Below, one piece after another: positions 8,877-16,643 of a DNA stretch of 64,000 nt. The stretch is from Clostridium sulfidigenes (lineage in GTDB: Bacteria; Bacillota; Clostridia; Clostridiales; Clostridiaceae): positions 310,001 to 374,000 of the forward strand of contig NZ_JPMD01000001.1 of assembly GCF_000732635.1 (NCBI RefSeq), given 5' to 3'. The notes beneath the pieces were generated by a model. It was given only the letters and a program-made list of their open reading frames with translations. It had not been told where the DNA came from and ran no database searches. Within the stretch, counting starts at the first letter, position 1. Each line of letters starts with the position of its first letter. The position numbers and the translations under genes were made by a program.

Positions 8877-10068
8877 AATTTTAACAGTGACAGCAGTAAA
8901 TAGCTATATAAAGAAAGTAATAGATAATGATTTTATCCTTAAAAATTCTAATATCAAAGGAGAATTATCTAATGTAAAAATCCATAGCAGTGGTCATATA
9001 TACTTTTCATTAAAGGATAGTTTTACAAAGCTTAAATGTGTAATGTTCAAGACAAGAGCCATGAATTTAACATTTATACCTAAGGATGGAATGAATGTAG
9101 TAGTATCTGGGAATATATCTATCTATGAGAAAGAAGGAACCTACCAACTTTACTGTAACACTATGGAGGTAGAAGGGGAAGGACAACTCTTTATTGCATT
9201 TAATTTATTAAAAGAAAAGTTAGAGAAAGAAGGACTTTTTGATAATAATTTAAAAAAGGCAATTCCATCCATGCCAAGAAGAATAGGAGTAATTACGTCA
9301 CCTACTGGTGCAGCAGTAAGGGATATAATTAAAGTAGCAACTAGACGAAACCCAAACATTGATATTTTAATATATCCATCCTTAGTTCAAGGGATCAATG
9401 CCAGTAGAGATATAGCTGCTGGTATAAAAGCTCTTAATAATATTGAGGATGTAGATGTGATACTTTTAGCTAGAGGTGGTGGCTCAATCGAAGAGTTATG
9501 GGCCTTTAACGAGGAAGAGGTAGCTAGGGCTATTAAAGCCTCTAAAATTCCTATTATTACAGGAGTAGGACACGAAACAGATTTTACAATAGCTGACTTT
9601 ACAGCTGATTTAAGGGCAGCCACTCCTTCCCATGCTGCTGAAATTGCAGTATACAGCTTAGAGGGGTTCAAGGAAAAATTAAATGGATTAAGAGAAGAAA
9701 TAAAATATGCTATTATTAAAAATATTAATGATAAATTTAATATTCTTAATAATATGCTTAATAAATTATTGTTATATAGCCCTGAGAATTATGTGGTAAA
9801 TCAATATGATAAGTTAGATAATCTAAAAAGTAAATTAGTGTTTACTATGGAGTTAAGGCTTCAAGAGGAAAGAAATAGATTAAAGGTTATAAGCCATAGA
9901 TTAATTGGAAATAACCCATTAAACATATTAGAGAAGGGGTATAGCATTATAAAAAGTCCAGAGAATCAGCCTATAGAATCTTTAGAAAAATTGAAAAAGT
10001 ATGAAGTTGTAGGGATTACTATGAAAGATGGTCATGGACTATTTAAAATAGAACAGGTGGAGGAATAA
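8866..10068 (+). CDS. xseA: Exodeoxyribonuclease VII large subunit
   Basis: 400 aa: an N-terminal OB-fold DNA-binding domain (about 1-100, with GELSNVKIHSSGHIYFSLKD), a catalytic domain containing GVITSPTGAAVRDI and the ARGGGSIEELWAFNEE and GVGHETDFTIADF motifs, then a long coiled-coil region. It forms exonuclease VII with XseB and degrades single-stranded DNA from both ends. It starts inside the end of folD (ATG 8866) and is separated from xseB by one base, implying coupled translation. Confidence 0.97.
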   Translation: MYSKILTVTAVNSYIKKVIDNDFILKNSNIKGELSNVKIHSSGHIYFSLKDSFTKLKCVMFKTRAMNLTFIPKDGMNVVVSGNISIYEKEGTYQLYCNTMEVEGEGQLFIAFNLLKEKLEKEGLFDNNLKKAIPSMPRRIGVITSPTGAAVRDIIKVATRRNPNIDILIYPSLVQGINASRDIAAGIKALNNIEDVDVILLARGGGSIEELWAFNEEEVARAIKASKIPIITGVGHETDFTIADFTADLRAATPSHAAEIAVYSLEGFKEKLNGLREEIKYAIIKNINDKFNILNNMLNKLLLYSPENYVVNQYDKLDNLKSKLVFTMELRLQEERNRLKVISHRLIGNNPLNILEKGYSIIKSPENQPIESLEKLKKYEVVGITMKDGHGLFKIEQVEE

Positions 10069-10069
10069 C

Positions 10070-10288
10070 ATGGCTAAGAAAAAAGAAACTTATGAGAGTA
10101 AGGTCCTCAAGTTAGAGGAAATATTGCTTGAAATGGAAAATAGAGAAGTTACTTTAGATGAGGCTATTTGTAAATATGAAGAGGGAATGAAGCTTTATAG
10201 TGATTTATATAAGACTCTTCAAGAAGCAGAAGGAAAAATAAAGATATTGACAGATAAAGGTGAAGAAGATTTTCATCAGGAAGATTAA
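10070..10288 (+). CDS. xseB: Exodeoxyribonuclease VII small subunit
   Basis: 72-aa helical hairpin protein. The motif KLEEILLEMENREVTLDEAI is characteristic of XseB, several copies of which wrap the coiled coil of XseA. The SD GGTGGAGG lies within the last codons of xseA. Directly followed by ispA. Confidence 0.95.
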   Translation: MAKKKETYESKVLKLEEILLEMENREVTLDEAICKYEEGMKLYSDLYKTLQEAEGKIKILTDKGEEDFHQED

Positions 10289-10311
10289 TTGTATTTTGTG
10301 AGGGATTAAAT

Positions 10312-11178
10312 ATGAATATTAATATCTATAAGGAAAAAATAGAAAGTTGGATGGAAAACTATTTTAAAACTAAAGATGTTGGTGATAGTTCCGTGTTAGA
10401 ACCTATAATATATAGCTTAAAGGTTGGGGGTAAAAGAATAAGACCTATTCTTATGATTTGTACTTATAATATGTATAATAATATTATAGATGAAATCCTT
10501 CCTTTTGCTGCGTCTATGGAGATGATACACACCTATTCATTAATACACGATGATCTTCCATGTATGGATGATGATGATTTAAGAAGAGGTAAACCAACAA
10601 ATCATAAGGTTTATGGAGAAGCTATGGCTACCTTAGCTGGAGATAGTTTACTAAATGAGGCTATGAATGTTATGTTTTCACAATGTCTAAGTGGGGAATT
10701 GAAAAAAATTAGAGCAGCAGCGATTATTTCAAAGTCATCAGGTATAGATGGTATGATAAAGGGTCAAATTATAGATATAAGAAGTGAAGGTCAAAAAATA
10801 AATGAAGAAATTCTTTTAGAGATGCACAAGAATAAAACAGGTCAGCTAATATCAGCTTCTATTATTGCAGGGGCTACAATGGGAGAGGCTCCAGAAAAAG
10901 ATTTGGAAACTCTTAAATCTTTTGGAGAAAAACTAGGTCTTGCATTCCAAATTAAAGATGATATTTTAGATGTTGAAGGAGATTCGAAATTACTAGGTAA
11001 AACTCAAAGTGATGGAGAAAATGATAAAGCGAATTTTATTACCATGTATGGAATTAATAAGTGTAAAGAGTTTTGTAACAATTTAACTCAAGAATGTTAT
11101 GAGCTTTTAAATAGCATAGAAAGAGATACAAAAGAACTAGAAGATATAACTAAGTTTTTGTTGGAGAGAGAATACTAA
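10312..11178 (+). CDS. ispA: Farnesyl/geranyl diphosphate synthase
   Basis: 288-aa trans-prenyltransferase that condenses IPP with allylic diphosphates, supplying C15 precursors for undecaprenyl phosphate and other isoprenoids. First aspartate-rich motif DDLPCMDDDD near residue 83-92, second KDDILD near residue 220. KVGGKRIRP near residue 40 binds IPP. The xseB-ispA-dxs order is common in Bacilli and Clostridia, and here the OLE RNA and oapA are interposed before dxs. The functional link with dxs is isoprenoid supply. Confidence 0.95.
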   Translation: MNINIYKEKIESWMENYFKTKDVGDSSVLEPIIYSLKVGGKRIRPILMICTYNMYNNIIDEILPFAASMEMIHTYSLIHDDLPCMDDDDLRRGKPTNHKVYGEAMATLAGDSLLNEAMNVMFSQCLSGELKKIRAAAIISKSSGIDGMIKGQIIDIRSEGQKINEEILLEMHKNKTGQLISASIIAGATMGEAPEKDLETLKSFGEKLGLAFQIKDDILDVEGDSKLLGKTQSDGENDKANFITMYGINKCKEFCNNLTQECYELLNSIERDTKELEDITKFLLEREY

Positions 11179-11213
11179 TCTACTAAAACAAATGATTCTA
11201 AGCACATTTAACT

Positions 11214-11289
11214 TTATCCGATGACTACCAGCTCTAATACTCCCATCTTTTTCAAATCGGGAGTTAAGAGCTGGTACGTCACTGGATAA
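11214..11289 (+). other. Long structured hairpin between ispA and OLE RNA
   Basis: A 76-nt near-continuous dyad. TTATCC (11214-11219) pairs with GGATAA (11284-11289), TGAC with GTCA, TACCAGCTCT (11226-11235) with AGAGCTGGTA (11267-11276), and ACTCCC (11239-11244) with GGGAGT (11259-11264). It is far more GC-rich than its flanks. No T-tract follows, so it is not a standard terminator. It may be an RNA processing or stabilising element at the 3' end of ispA, or a small mobile hairpin. Confidence 0.7.
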
Positions 11290-11396
11290 CGATTTCTCCT
11301 AAAGGACAACGAATTCTAAATATCAAATTAATTGACACTAAGAATTCTGTTAGTAAGTTTCAAGGAAGCTAAGAAATCTGTTAATAAAAAAAGTAA

Positions 11397-11429
11397 TGTC
11401 AATTAATTATAGTTATGCTATAATTAATT
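11397..11429 (+). promoter_or_regulatory. Promoter and palindrome immediately upstream of OLE RNA
   Basis: TGCTATAAT (11416-11424) is an extended -10; transcription would begin around 11431, exactly where the RNA's first helix starts. The -35 is weak (TGTCAA at 11397-11402, 16-bp spacer). The -10 lies in a perfect inverted repeat with 12-nt arms (11401-11412 and 11418-11429) around TTATG, suggesting a repressor or activator site. This indicates that OLE RNA can be made independently of read-through from ispA. Confidence 0.6.
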
Positions 11430-11433
11430 TAAT

Positions 11434-12014
11434 GAGGTGGTGCAGTATTCTAGTCAGGTAAGTACTTTTGAGGACGGGGCTAAAAATCCGTTGAAGGGCA
11501 CATCGATGAAGTTCCTTGTGCTGGCCTGTAACGCCCAGTTGTGGGCTTGTGCTGGGAGTAAGGTTGTGGGGCGACCGCAAAGGCATGCGACATCGACCCT
11601 ACAATCGTGGAGACCAATGTTTGTGCTTTGGGAGAGATACCCACGGTACGGCACTGGATTAAACCTGCATTGTGGTAAACGAGCTATGTGCAGAGTAGCC
11701 TGCCTTGAGTGAGGTGGGTAGAGGTGAGAACAAATCTTGTTACCCCGGCCAGGGTAATGGGGCTATTGCTTGCTAAAACCCATGTTGCAAAAGAGGATAA
11801 GAGAGTACCTAACTGTCGAGGAAATCTCCTAGACTGTTCCATGTGAAGCATATTAAGGATTGCAGTGTGGACTAAGTGGTAATCTAGCCCTATAGTTGGA
11901 AACACTATAGATAGAGCATTAAAGGGAAACCGTCAAGATGGCGACATCTTGATCACTCTATGGGAAATCCTGCTAGACCTAAGCCGCAAATTTTACTTAG
12001 TATGCTACCACCTT
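11434..12014 (+). ncRNA. ole: OLE RNA (ornate, large, extremophilic RNA)
   Basis: About 580 nt of non-coding, GC-richer DNA between ispA and a small membrane protein gene that precedes dxs. This is the diagnostic location of OLE RNA, and the length is in the family's range (roughly 600 nt). The ends pair into a P1 helix: AGGTGGTGCA (11435-11444) with TGCTACCACCT (12003-12013, one bulge), continued by TAAGTA (11459-11464) with TACTTA (11994-11999). Internal hairpins include GCCCA/TGGGC (11533-11546), TACCC/GGGTA (11742-11756), CTATAG/CTATAG (11890-11910) and an 8-bp stem TCAAGATG/CATCTTGA with a GCGA tetraloop (11933-11952). In Bacillus halodurans, OLE forms a membrane-bound RNP needed for tolerance of short-chain alcohols, cold and Mg2+. 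Assignment rests on context and architecture; I could not run a covariance model. Confidence 0.88.
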
Positions 12015-12036
12015 TATCTATTTTTGGAGGGTAAAA

Positions 12037-12621
12037 TTGGAAAGCGATAGTAGTAGGCGGAATAAAAAAGCCAAAAACAAAGAATGTAAGAAAAAAAATA
12101 CAAAAGAAGCATTATGGATAACTAAAATTACAATTTATACTATAATTATTAGTGGAACTGCTTCACTTTTATCAGAATCTACACTTCCAAGGGTTAATGC
12201 TTCCTTAGCGTTTACCATATTAGTGTTGATTATTTTTTTAGGCGTAATTTTTGATGTGATAGGTACAGCGGTTACGGCAGCAAATGAAATTCCATTTCAT
12301 GCCATGGCTGCAAAGAAGATAAAAGAAGCAAAGATAGCAGTGAAGATGATAAGAAATGCAAGTAAGGTTTCAAACTTTTGTAACGACGTGGTAGGAGATG
12401 TTTGTGGTATTATAAGTGGAGCTGTAGGTGTAGTAATAGTAGCAAAAATATTGCAACTTTACCCTTATGATTCTGAAATATTAATAGCATCTGGTATTAG
12501 TGCAATGATAGCAGGAGCCACTGTTGGTGGAAAAGCAATAGGAAAAAAATTCGCAATTACAAATAGTAATAATATATTATATGCAGTTGCAAAAGTAATA
12601 TATTTTATAAAACGAGGTTAA
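12037..12621 (+). CDS. oapA: OapA, OLE-associated membrane protein
   Basis: 194-aa protein read from TTG 12037, with GGAGG six nt upstream. It has a very basic N-terminus (about residues 6-24, many Lys), fitting RNA contact, then about four membrane segments: ITIYTIIISGTASLL, a helix over LAFTILVLIIFLGVIFDVIG, one in GIISGAVGVVIVAKI and ILIASGISAMIAG. Between them lies a basic amphipathic stretch rich in Lys/Ala. The position directly after OLE RNA and before dxs is that of OapA, the protein that anchors OLE RNA to the membrane. OapB and OapC, the other known partners, are not in this window. It is 5 nt from dxs. Confidence 0.88.
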   Translation: MESDSSRRNKKAKNKECKKKNTKEALWITKITIYTIIISGTASLLSESTLPRVNASLAFTILVLIIFLGVIFDVIGTAVTAANEIPFHAMAAKKIKEAKIAVKMIRNASKVSNFCNDVVGDVCGIISGAVGVVIVAKILQLYPYDSEILIASGISAMIAGATVGGKAIGKKFAITNSNNILYAVAKVIYFIKRG

Positions 12622-12626
12622 GGTAA

Positions 12627-14504
12627 ATGTCAAAGTATTTAGATAGATATGAAGATTTTAATGAAATAAGAAACATGAAAATAAATGAATTAGAAGAATT
12701 TGCAGAAGAAATACGTCAATTTCTGATCAGTCAAGTCTCCAAAACGGGAGGACACTTATCATCTAATTTAGGTGTAGTTGAATTGACTATGAGTTTATTT
12801 AACGTATTCGATTTTAACAAGGATAAGATAATTTGGGATGTAGGACATCAATCTTATGTTCATAAAATATTAACAGGACGTAAAGAAAAATTTGATACCC
12901 TCAGACAATATAAAGGTCTTAGTGGATTTCCCAAAACAGAAGAAAGCAAGTATGATATGTTCAATACAGGACATAGTAGTACATCTATATCGGCAGCGGC
13001 AGGGATGGCAAGAGCTAGAGACATAAAAAATGAGAAACATGATGTGGTAGCTGTAATTGGAGATGGAGCCCTTACTGGTGGAATGGCTATGGAGGCTTTA
13101 AATGATATAGGATATAATAAAACTAAGATGATAGTAGTATTAAATGATAATCAAATGTCTATTTCACCAAATGTTGGAGGAATATCCACATATCTAAATG
13201 ATTTAAGGATGGGAAATGCTTATAATAGAGTTAAAAGTGATGTAAATGCTACTTTGGAGAAGATACCAAGGGTAGGAAAAAGCATGATTAATTCTATAAA
13301 TAAGATGAAGGATTCTGTAAAGCAACTTATGGTTCCTGGAATGCTTTTTGAAAATATGGGATTAAAATATTATGGACCAATAGATGGCCATGATATTAAA
13401 GAAATGAGTAAGGTACTAAAAAAAGCTCAACAGGTAGAAGGCCCAGTAATTATTCATGTAATAACTAAAAAAGGTAAAGGCTATGAGTATGCAGAGGAGT
13501 TCCCAGATAAATTTCATGGAGTAGGACCTTTTAATTGTGAAAATGGACAGCAACCTTCAAAGGCTAGCAAATCCTATTCAGAAATTTTTGGTGAGACTAT
13601 GGTAAAATTAGCAGAAAAAAACAGAAAATTAGTAGCTATAACTGCAGCTATGCCAGAGGGAACAGGACTTGAGGGATTTTCTAAGGAATTCCCAAAGAGA
13701 TTTTTTGACGTAGGTATAGCAGAGCAACATGCGGTAACCATGGCAGCAGGTATGGCATCACAAGGATTAAAGCCTGTATTTGCAGTGTATTCCACTTTTC
13801 TTCAAAGAGCCTATGATCAAGTTATTCATGATGTAGCAATACAAAAATTGCCGGTGGTAATTGCTATAGATAGAGCGGGGATTGTAGGTCAAGATGGAGA
13901 AACTCACCAAGGGGTATTTGATCTATCTTACTTAACTCACATACCAGATATGACAATAATGAGTCCTAAATGTACTGAAGAGTTAAGGTATATGCTACAG
14001 TTTGCAGTTACACAAAACTATCCTATAGCTATAAGATATCCAAGGGGTGGAGACTTATCTAATATTAAACTTTCACCTATGACTTTCTTTAGAAAAGGTA
14101 AGTGGGAAGTTTTAGGTAATAAATCTGGAAAAGTGGCAATAATAGCAGTAGGTAAAATGGTTCAAAATGTAATTATTGCTAAAGAAATGTTAAAAGAGAA
14201 AAATATAGATTGTACTATAGTAAATAGCTGTTTTGTAAAACCTATAGACAGTGAATTAATAAAAGAACTAGTACAGTCAGGATATGATTTAGTTACTGTA
14301 GAAGATAATATGATATCTGGTGGTCTTGGAAGTGAGATATTAGAGTATTTAAATAGGGAAGGGTTACTTAAGAATAATATTTTAACATTAGGATTTAAGG
14401 ATAAATTTATACAGCATGGAGATGTTAATATATTATATAATCTTAACAAATTAGACCCAGAAGGAATTTGTAGTAGTGTAGAGGAATTTTTAACTAAGGA
14501 GTAA
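12627..14504 (+). CDS. dxs: 1-deoxy-D-xylulose-5-phosphate synthase
   Basis: 625-aa thiamine-diphosphate enzyme catalysing the first step of the MEP isoprenoid pathway from pyruvate and glyceraldehyde 3-phosphate. Seen in order: [15 protein letters not shown] near residue 40, the TPP motif [16 protein letters not shown] near 147, [19 protein letters not shown] near 240, the transketolase pyrimidine domain with [18 protein letters not shown] near 363, and a C-terminal transketolase domain. It pairs functionally with ispA, with the OLE RNA/oapA unit lying between the two isoprenoid genes. Confidence 0.97.
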   Translation: MSKYLDRYEDFNEIRNMKINELEEFAEEIRQFLISQVSKTGGHLSSNLGVVELTMSLFNVFDFNKDKIIWDVGHQSYVHKILTGRKEKFDTLRQYKGLSGFPKTEESKYDMFNTGHSSTSISAAAGMARARDIKNEKHDVVAVIGDGALTGGMAMEALNDIGYNKTKMIVVLNDNQMSISPNVGGISTYLNDLRMGNAYNRVKSDVNATLEKIPRVGKSMINSINKMKDSVKQLMVPGMLFENMGLKYYGPIDGHDIKEMSKVLKKAQQVEGPVIIHVITKKGKGYEYAEEFPDKFHGVGPFNCENGQQPSKASKSYSEIFGETMVKLAEKNRKLVAITAAMPEGTGLEGFSKEFPKRFFDVGIAEQHAVTMAAGMASQGLKPVFAVYSTFLQRAYDQVIHDVAIQKLPVVIAIDRAGIVGQDGETHQGVFDLSYLTHIPDMTIMSPKCTEELRYMLQFAVTQNYPIAIRYPRGGDLSNIKLSPMTFFRKGKWEVLGNKSGKVAIIAVGKMVQNVIIAKEMLKEKNIDCTIVNSCFVKPIDSELIKELVQSGYDLVTVEDNMISGGLGSEILEYLNREGLLKNNILTLGFKDKFIQHGDVNILYNLNKLDPEGICSSVEEFLTKE

Positions 14505-14506
14505 GC

Positions 14507-15331
14507 ATGTTAAAGGAAAGAGTTAGATTAGATTTATTAGTAGTAAAAAAGCAATTAGCAATTTCTCGTGAAAAAGCTAGAGAATATATTTTATCTGGAA
14601 AAATATATGTCAATGGAAAAGAAGAAAGAAAATGCGGGCTAAAAGTTGAAGAAACTGCTGAAGTTGAAATGCGTGGGGAAGTAATTCCCTATGTAAGTAG
14701 AGGTGGACTTAAATTAGAAAAAGCCCTTAAAGATTTTAATATAAATCTTAAAGGGCTTAAATGCTTAGATATAGGAGCATCTACTGGAGGATTTACAGAA
14801 TGTATGCTTACTAGTGGAGCCATTAAGGTATATGCAATAGATGTAGGTAAAGATCAATTGGCAGACAAACTTAAAGGGGATAAAAGAGTTGTTTCTATGG
14901 AAAGCACAAATGTAAGAAATCTTACAATGGAACAAATTGGTGAATCCTGTGATTTTGCATCTATAGATGTATCTTTCATTTCATTAGATAAAGTAATACC
15001 TCATGTTATTCCACTTTTGAAGGACGTGGGAGAAGTGGTAGCACTTATAAAACCTCAGTTTGAAGCTGGTAGAGGAAAAGTTTCTAAAAAAGGGGTAGTA
15101 AAGGATAGTAAAATCCATGAAGAGGTTATTTTAAATGTAGTAATTTTTTTGAAGGAGAGTCACATTAATATATTAAATTTAACTTATTCAGGCATTAAGG
15201 GTCCTAATGGAAATATAGAATATCTGATTAATTTTACTAAAGATTTTAATAGAATTGGAAATTTTAACAGCAATAGTATAGGAAACATTGTAAAAAATGC
15301 TCATGAAAAACTTACTGTGGAGGATATATGA
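14507..15331 (+). CDS. tlyA: TlyA family rRNA ribose methyltransferase
   Basis: 274 aa: an N-terminal S4 RNA-binding domain (RVRLDLLVVKKQLAISREKA to about residue 60) and an FtsJ-type SAM-dependent methyltransferase domain starting with the class motif CLDIGASTGGFTECML near residue 87. ALIKPQFEAGRGKV near 175 carries the catalytic lysine region. TlyA methylates ribose at C1409 and C1920 of 16S/23S rRNA; Clostridial homologues (YqxC type) are less studied. It starts 2 nt after dxs and overlaps nadK by 4 nt. Confidence 0.93.
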   Translation: MLKERVRLDLLVVKKQLAISREKAREYILSGKIYVNGKEERKCGLKVEETAEVEMRGEVIPYVSRGGLKLEKALKDFNINLKGLKCLDIGASTGGFTECMLTSGAIKVYAIDVGKDQLADKLKGDKRVVSMESTNVRNLTMEQIGESCDFASIDVSFISLDKVIPHVIPLLKDVGEVVALIKPQFEAGRGKVSKKGVVKDSKIHEEVILNVVIFLKESHINILNLTYSGIKGPNGNIEYLINFTKDFNRIGNFNSNSIGNIVKNAHEKLTVEDI

Positions 15332-16197
15332 AGAGTATAGGTATTAACATCAATTCATCTAAAGATAAGAAGAATACAATACTAAACTATGTTCATGATC
15401 TAATAAAGGAAGAATTTCCTGAAAGTGAATTACATATATTTAAAGATGCTGAGGGATTGGAGCTAGAAGAAAACAAAAAATTAGATTTACTTGTTACCTT
15501 AGGTGGGGATGGAACTATCTTAAGAGCAGCAAGAAAGATATATAAATATGGAGTACCAATTCTTGGAGTTAATATAGGTCATTTAGGTTTTTTAACTAGT
15601 GTAGAACTAACAGAAGTTAGTGAAGCTATTAAAAAACTTAAAAATAATGAATTTAAAATCATGGAAAGAATGATGATAAAGGTTACTATTCCTAAAAAAG
15701 ATGGTGAAAATGTCCATGTAGCTTTAAATGATATAGTTATAACCAAAGGGATTCTAAGCAGAATGTTGACTTATAATATATTTGTAGATGGAAGCTTTTA
15801 TAGTAGCTATAAAGCTGATGGTTTAATAGTATCTACCCCTACAGGCTCTACAGCCTATTCTTTATCAGCAGGTGGTCCAATAATCTATCCAACAATGGAG
15901 CTAATAAGTTTAACTCCTATTTGTCCTATATCTAATGGAGTAAAGACGATTATTTTAGATCCTCATAACAAGATAAAAATAATATTAAATACTAATGAAG
16001 ATAACGTATTCTTAACCTGTGATGGGCATTTAGAATTAGAATCAGATAAATACAATGAGATGATAATTGAAACAATTGAAGATAAGTGTAAGATTGTTCA
16101 ATTTAAGGATTATGATTATTTTAAAATATTAAGAACGAAAATAATTTCAAGATCTATGGATTGTGAGGAGAAAATATATGAAAGAAAATCGCCATAG
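15328..16197 (+). CDS. nadK: NAD kinase
   Basis: 289 aa. GGDGTILRAAR (near residue 56) is the ATP/NAD-binding signature of NAD kinases, with the GVNIGHLGFLT segment near 85, ALNDIVI near 128 and a TPTGSTAYSLSAGGPI motif near 170. Converts NAD+ to NADP+. The start ATG 15328 overlaps the stop of tlyA, and its own stop lies within argR, so the tlyA-nadK-argR block is translationally coupled. Confidence 0.96.
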   Translation: MKSIGININSSKDKKNTILNYVHDLIKEEFPESELHIFKDAEGLELEENKKLDLLVTLGGDGTILRAARKIYKYGVPILGVNIGHLGFLTSVELTEVSEAIKKLKNNEFKIMERMMIKVTIPKKDGENVHVALNDIVITKGILSRMLTYNIFVDGSFYSSYKADGLIVSTPTGSTAYSLSAGGPIIYPTMELISLTPICPISNGVKTIILDPHNKIKIILNTNEDNVFLTCDGHLELESDKYNEMIIETIEDKCKIVQFKDYDYFKILRTKIISRSMDCEEKIYERKSP

Positions 16198-16627
16198 TAT
16201 AATATTGGATATAATAAAAAATGAAGATATTGAAACTCAAGAAGATTTAGCTGATAGATTAAGAGCTAAAAATATAAATGTAACTCAGGCAACTGTATCT
16301 AGAGATATAAAGGAATTAAACTTAATTAAAACCTTATCTCATACAGGAAGATACAAGTATGCACAAGTAAATACAAATAACAACTCAACTATTAGTGCAT
16401 TGGCATACATATTTTCAAATACAGCAATATCTGTTGAAAAAGTAGATAAAATTTTGGTTGTTAGAACAATTACAGCATCAGCTCAAGTTGCAGCTGAGGC
16501 AATTGACTCTTTTAAATTAGAAGGAATTGCAGGAACAATAGCTGGAGATAATACTATTTTTATCTTGGTAAGGACTGACGAAAAAGCCGAGGAACTTAAA
16601 TTAGAAATAGAAAAATTAATAAAGTAA
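16178..16627 (+). CDS. argR: Arginine repressor ArgR/AhrC
   Basis: 149 aa: an N-terminal winged-helix domain (IQTQEDLADRL-like segment, then QATVSRDIKELNL) and a C-terminal oligomerisation/arginine-binding domain ending with AGTIAGDNTIFI. In the presence of arginine the hexamer binds ARG boxes to repress arginine synthesis and activate catabolism. ATG 16178 is chosen: TGAGGAG lies 7 nt upstream, while GTG 16163 overlaps it. It overlaps nadK by 20 nt, the usual clostridial nadK-argR-recN order. Confidence 0.96.
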   Translation: MKENRHSIILDIIKNEDIETQEDLADRLRAKNINVTQATVSRDIKELNLIKTLSHTGRYKYAQVNTNNNSTISALAYIFSNTAISVEKVDKILVVRTITASAQVAAEAIDSFKLEGIAGTIAGDNTIFILVRTDEKAEELKLEIEKLIK

Positions 16628-16643
16628 ATGAGGAATGGTATAA

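Noticed and set aside
11437-11905. Open reading frames on both strands (11437-11712 +, 11454-11654 -, 11684-11905 -) in the OLE region
   Set aside because: No SD or family match, and several frames open in both directions, as expected from GC-richer structured RNA. The RNA interpretation explains the region better.
11434-12014. Group II intron or other ribozyme instead of OLE RNA
   Set aside because: No reverse transcriptase gene, no group II domain V hairpin recognised, and the gene order ispA-RNA-membrane protein-dxs is diagnostic of OLE.
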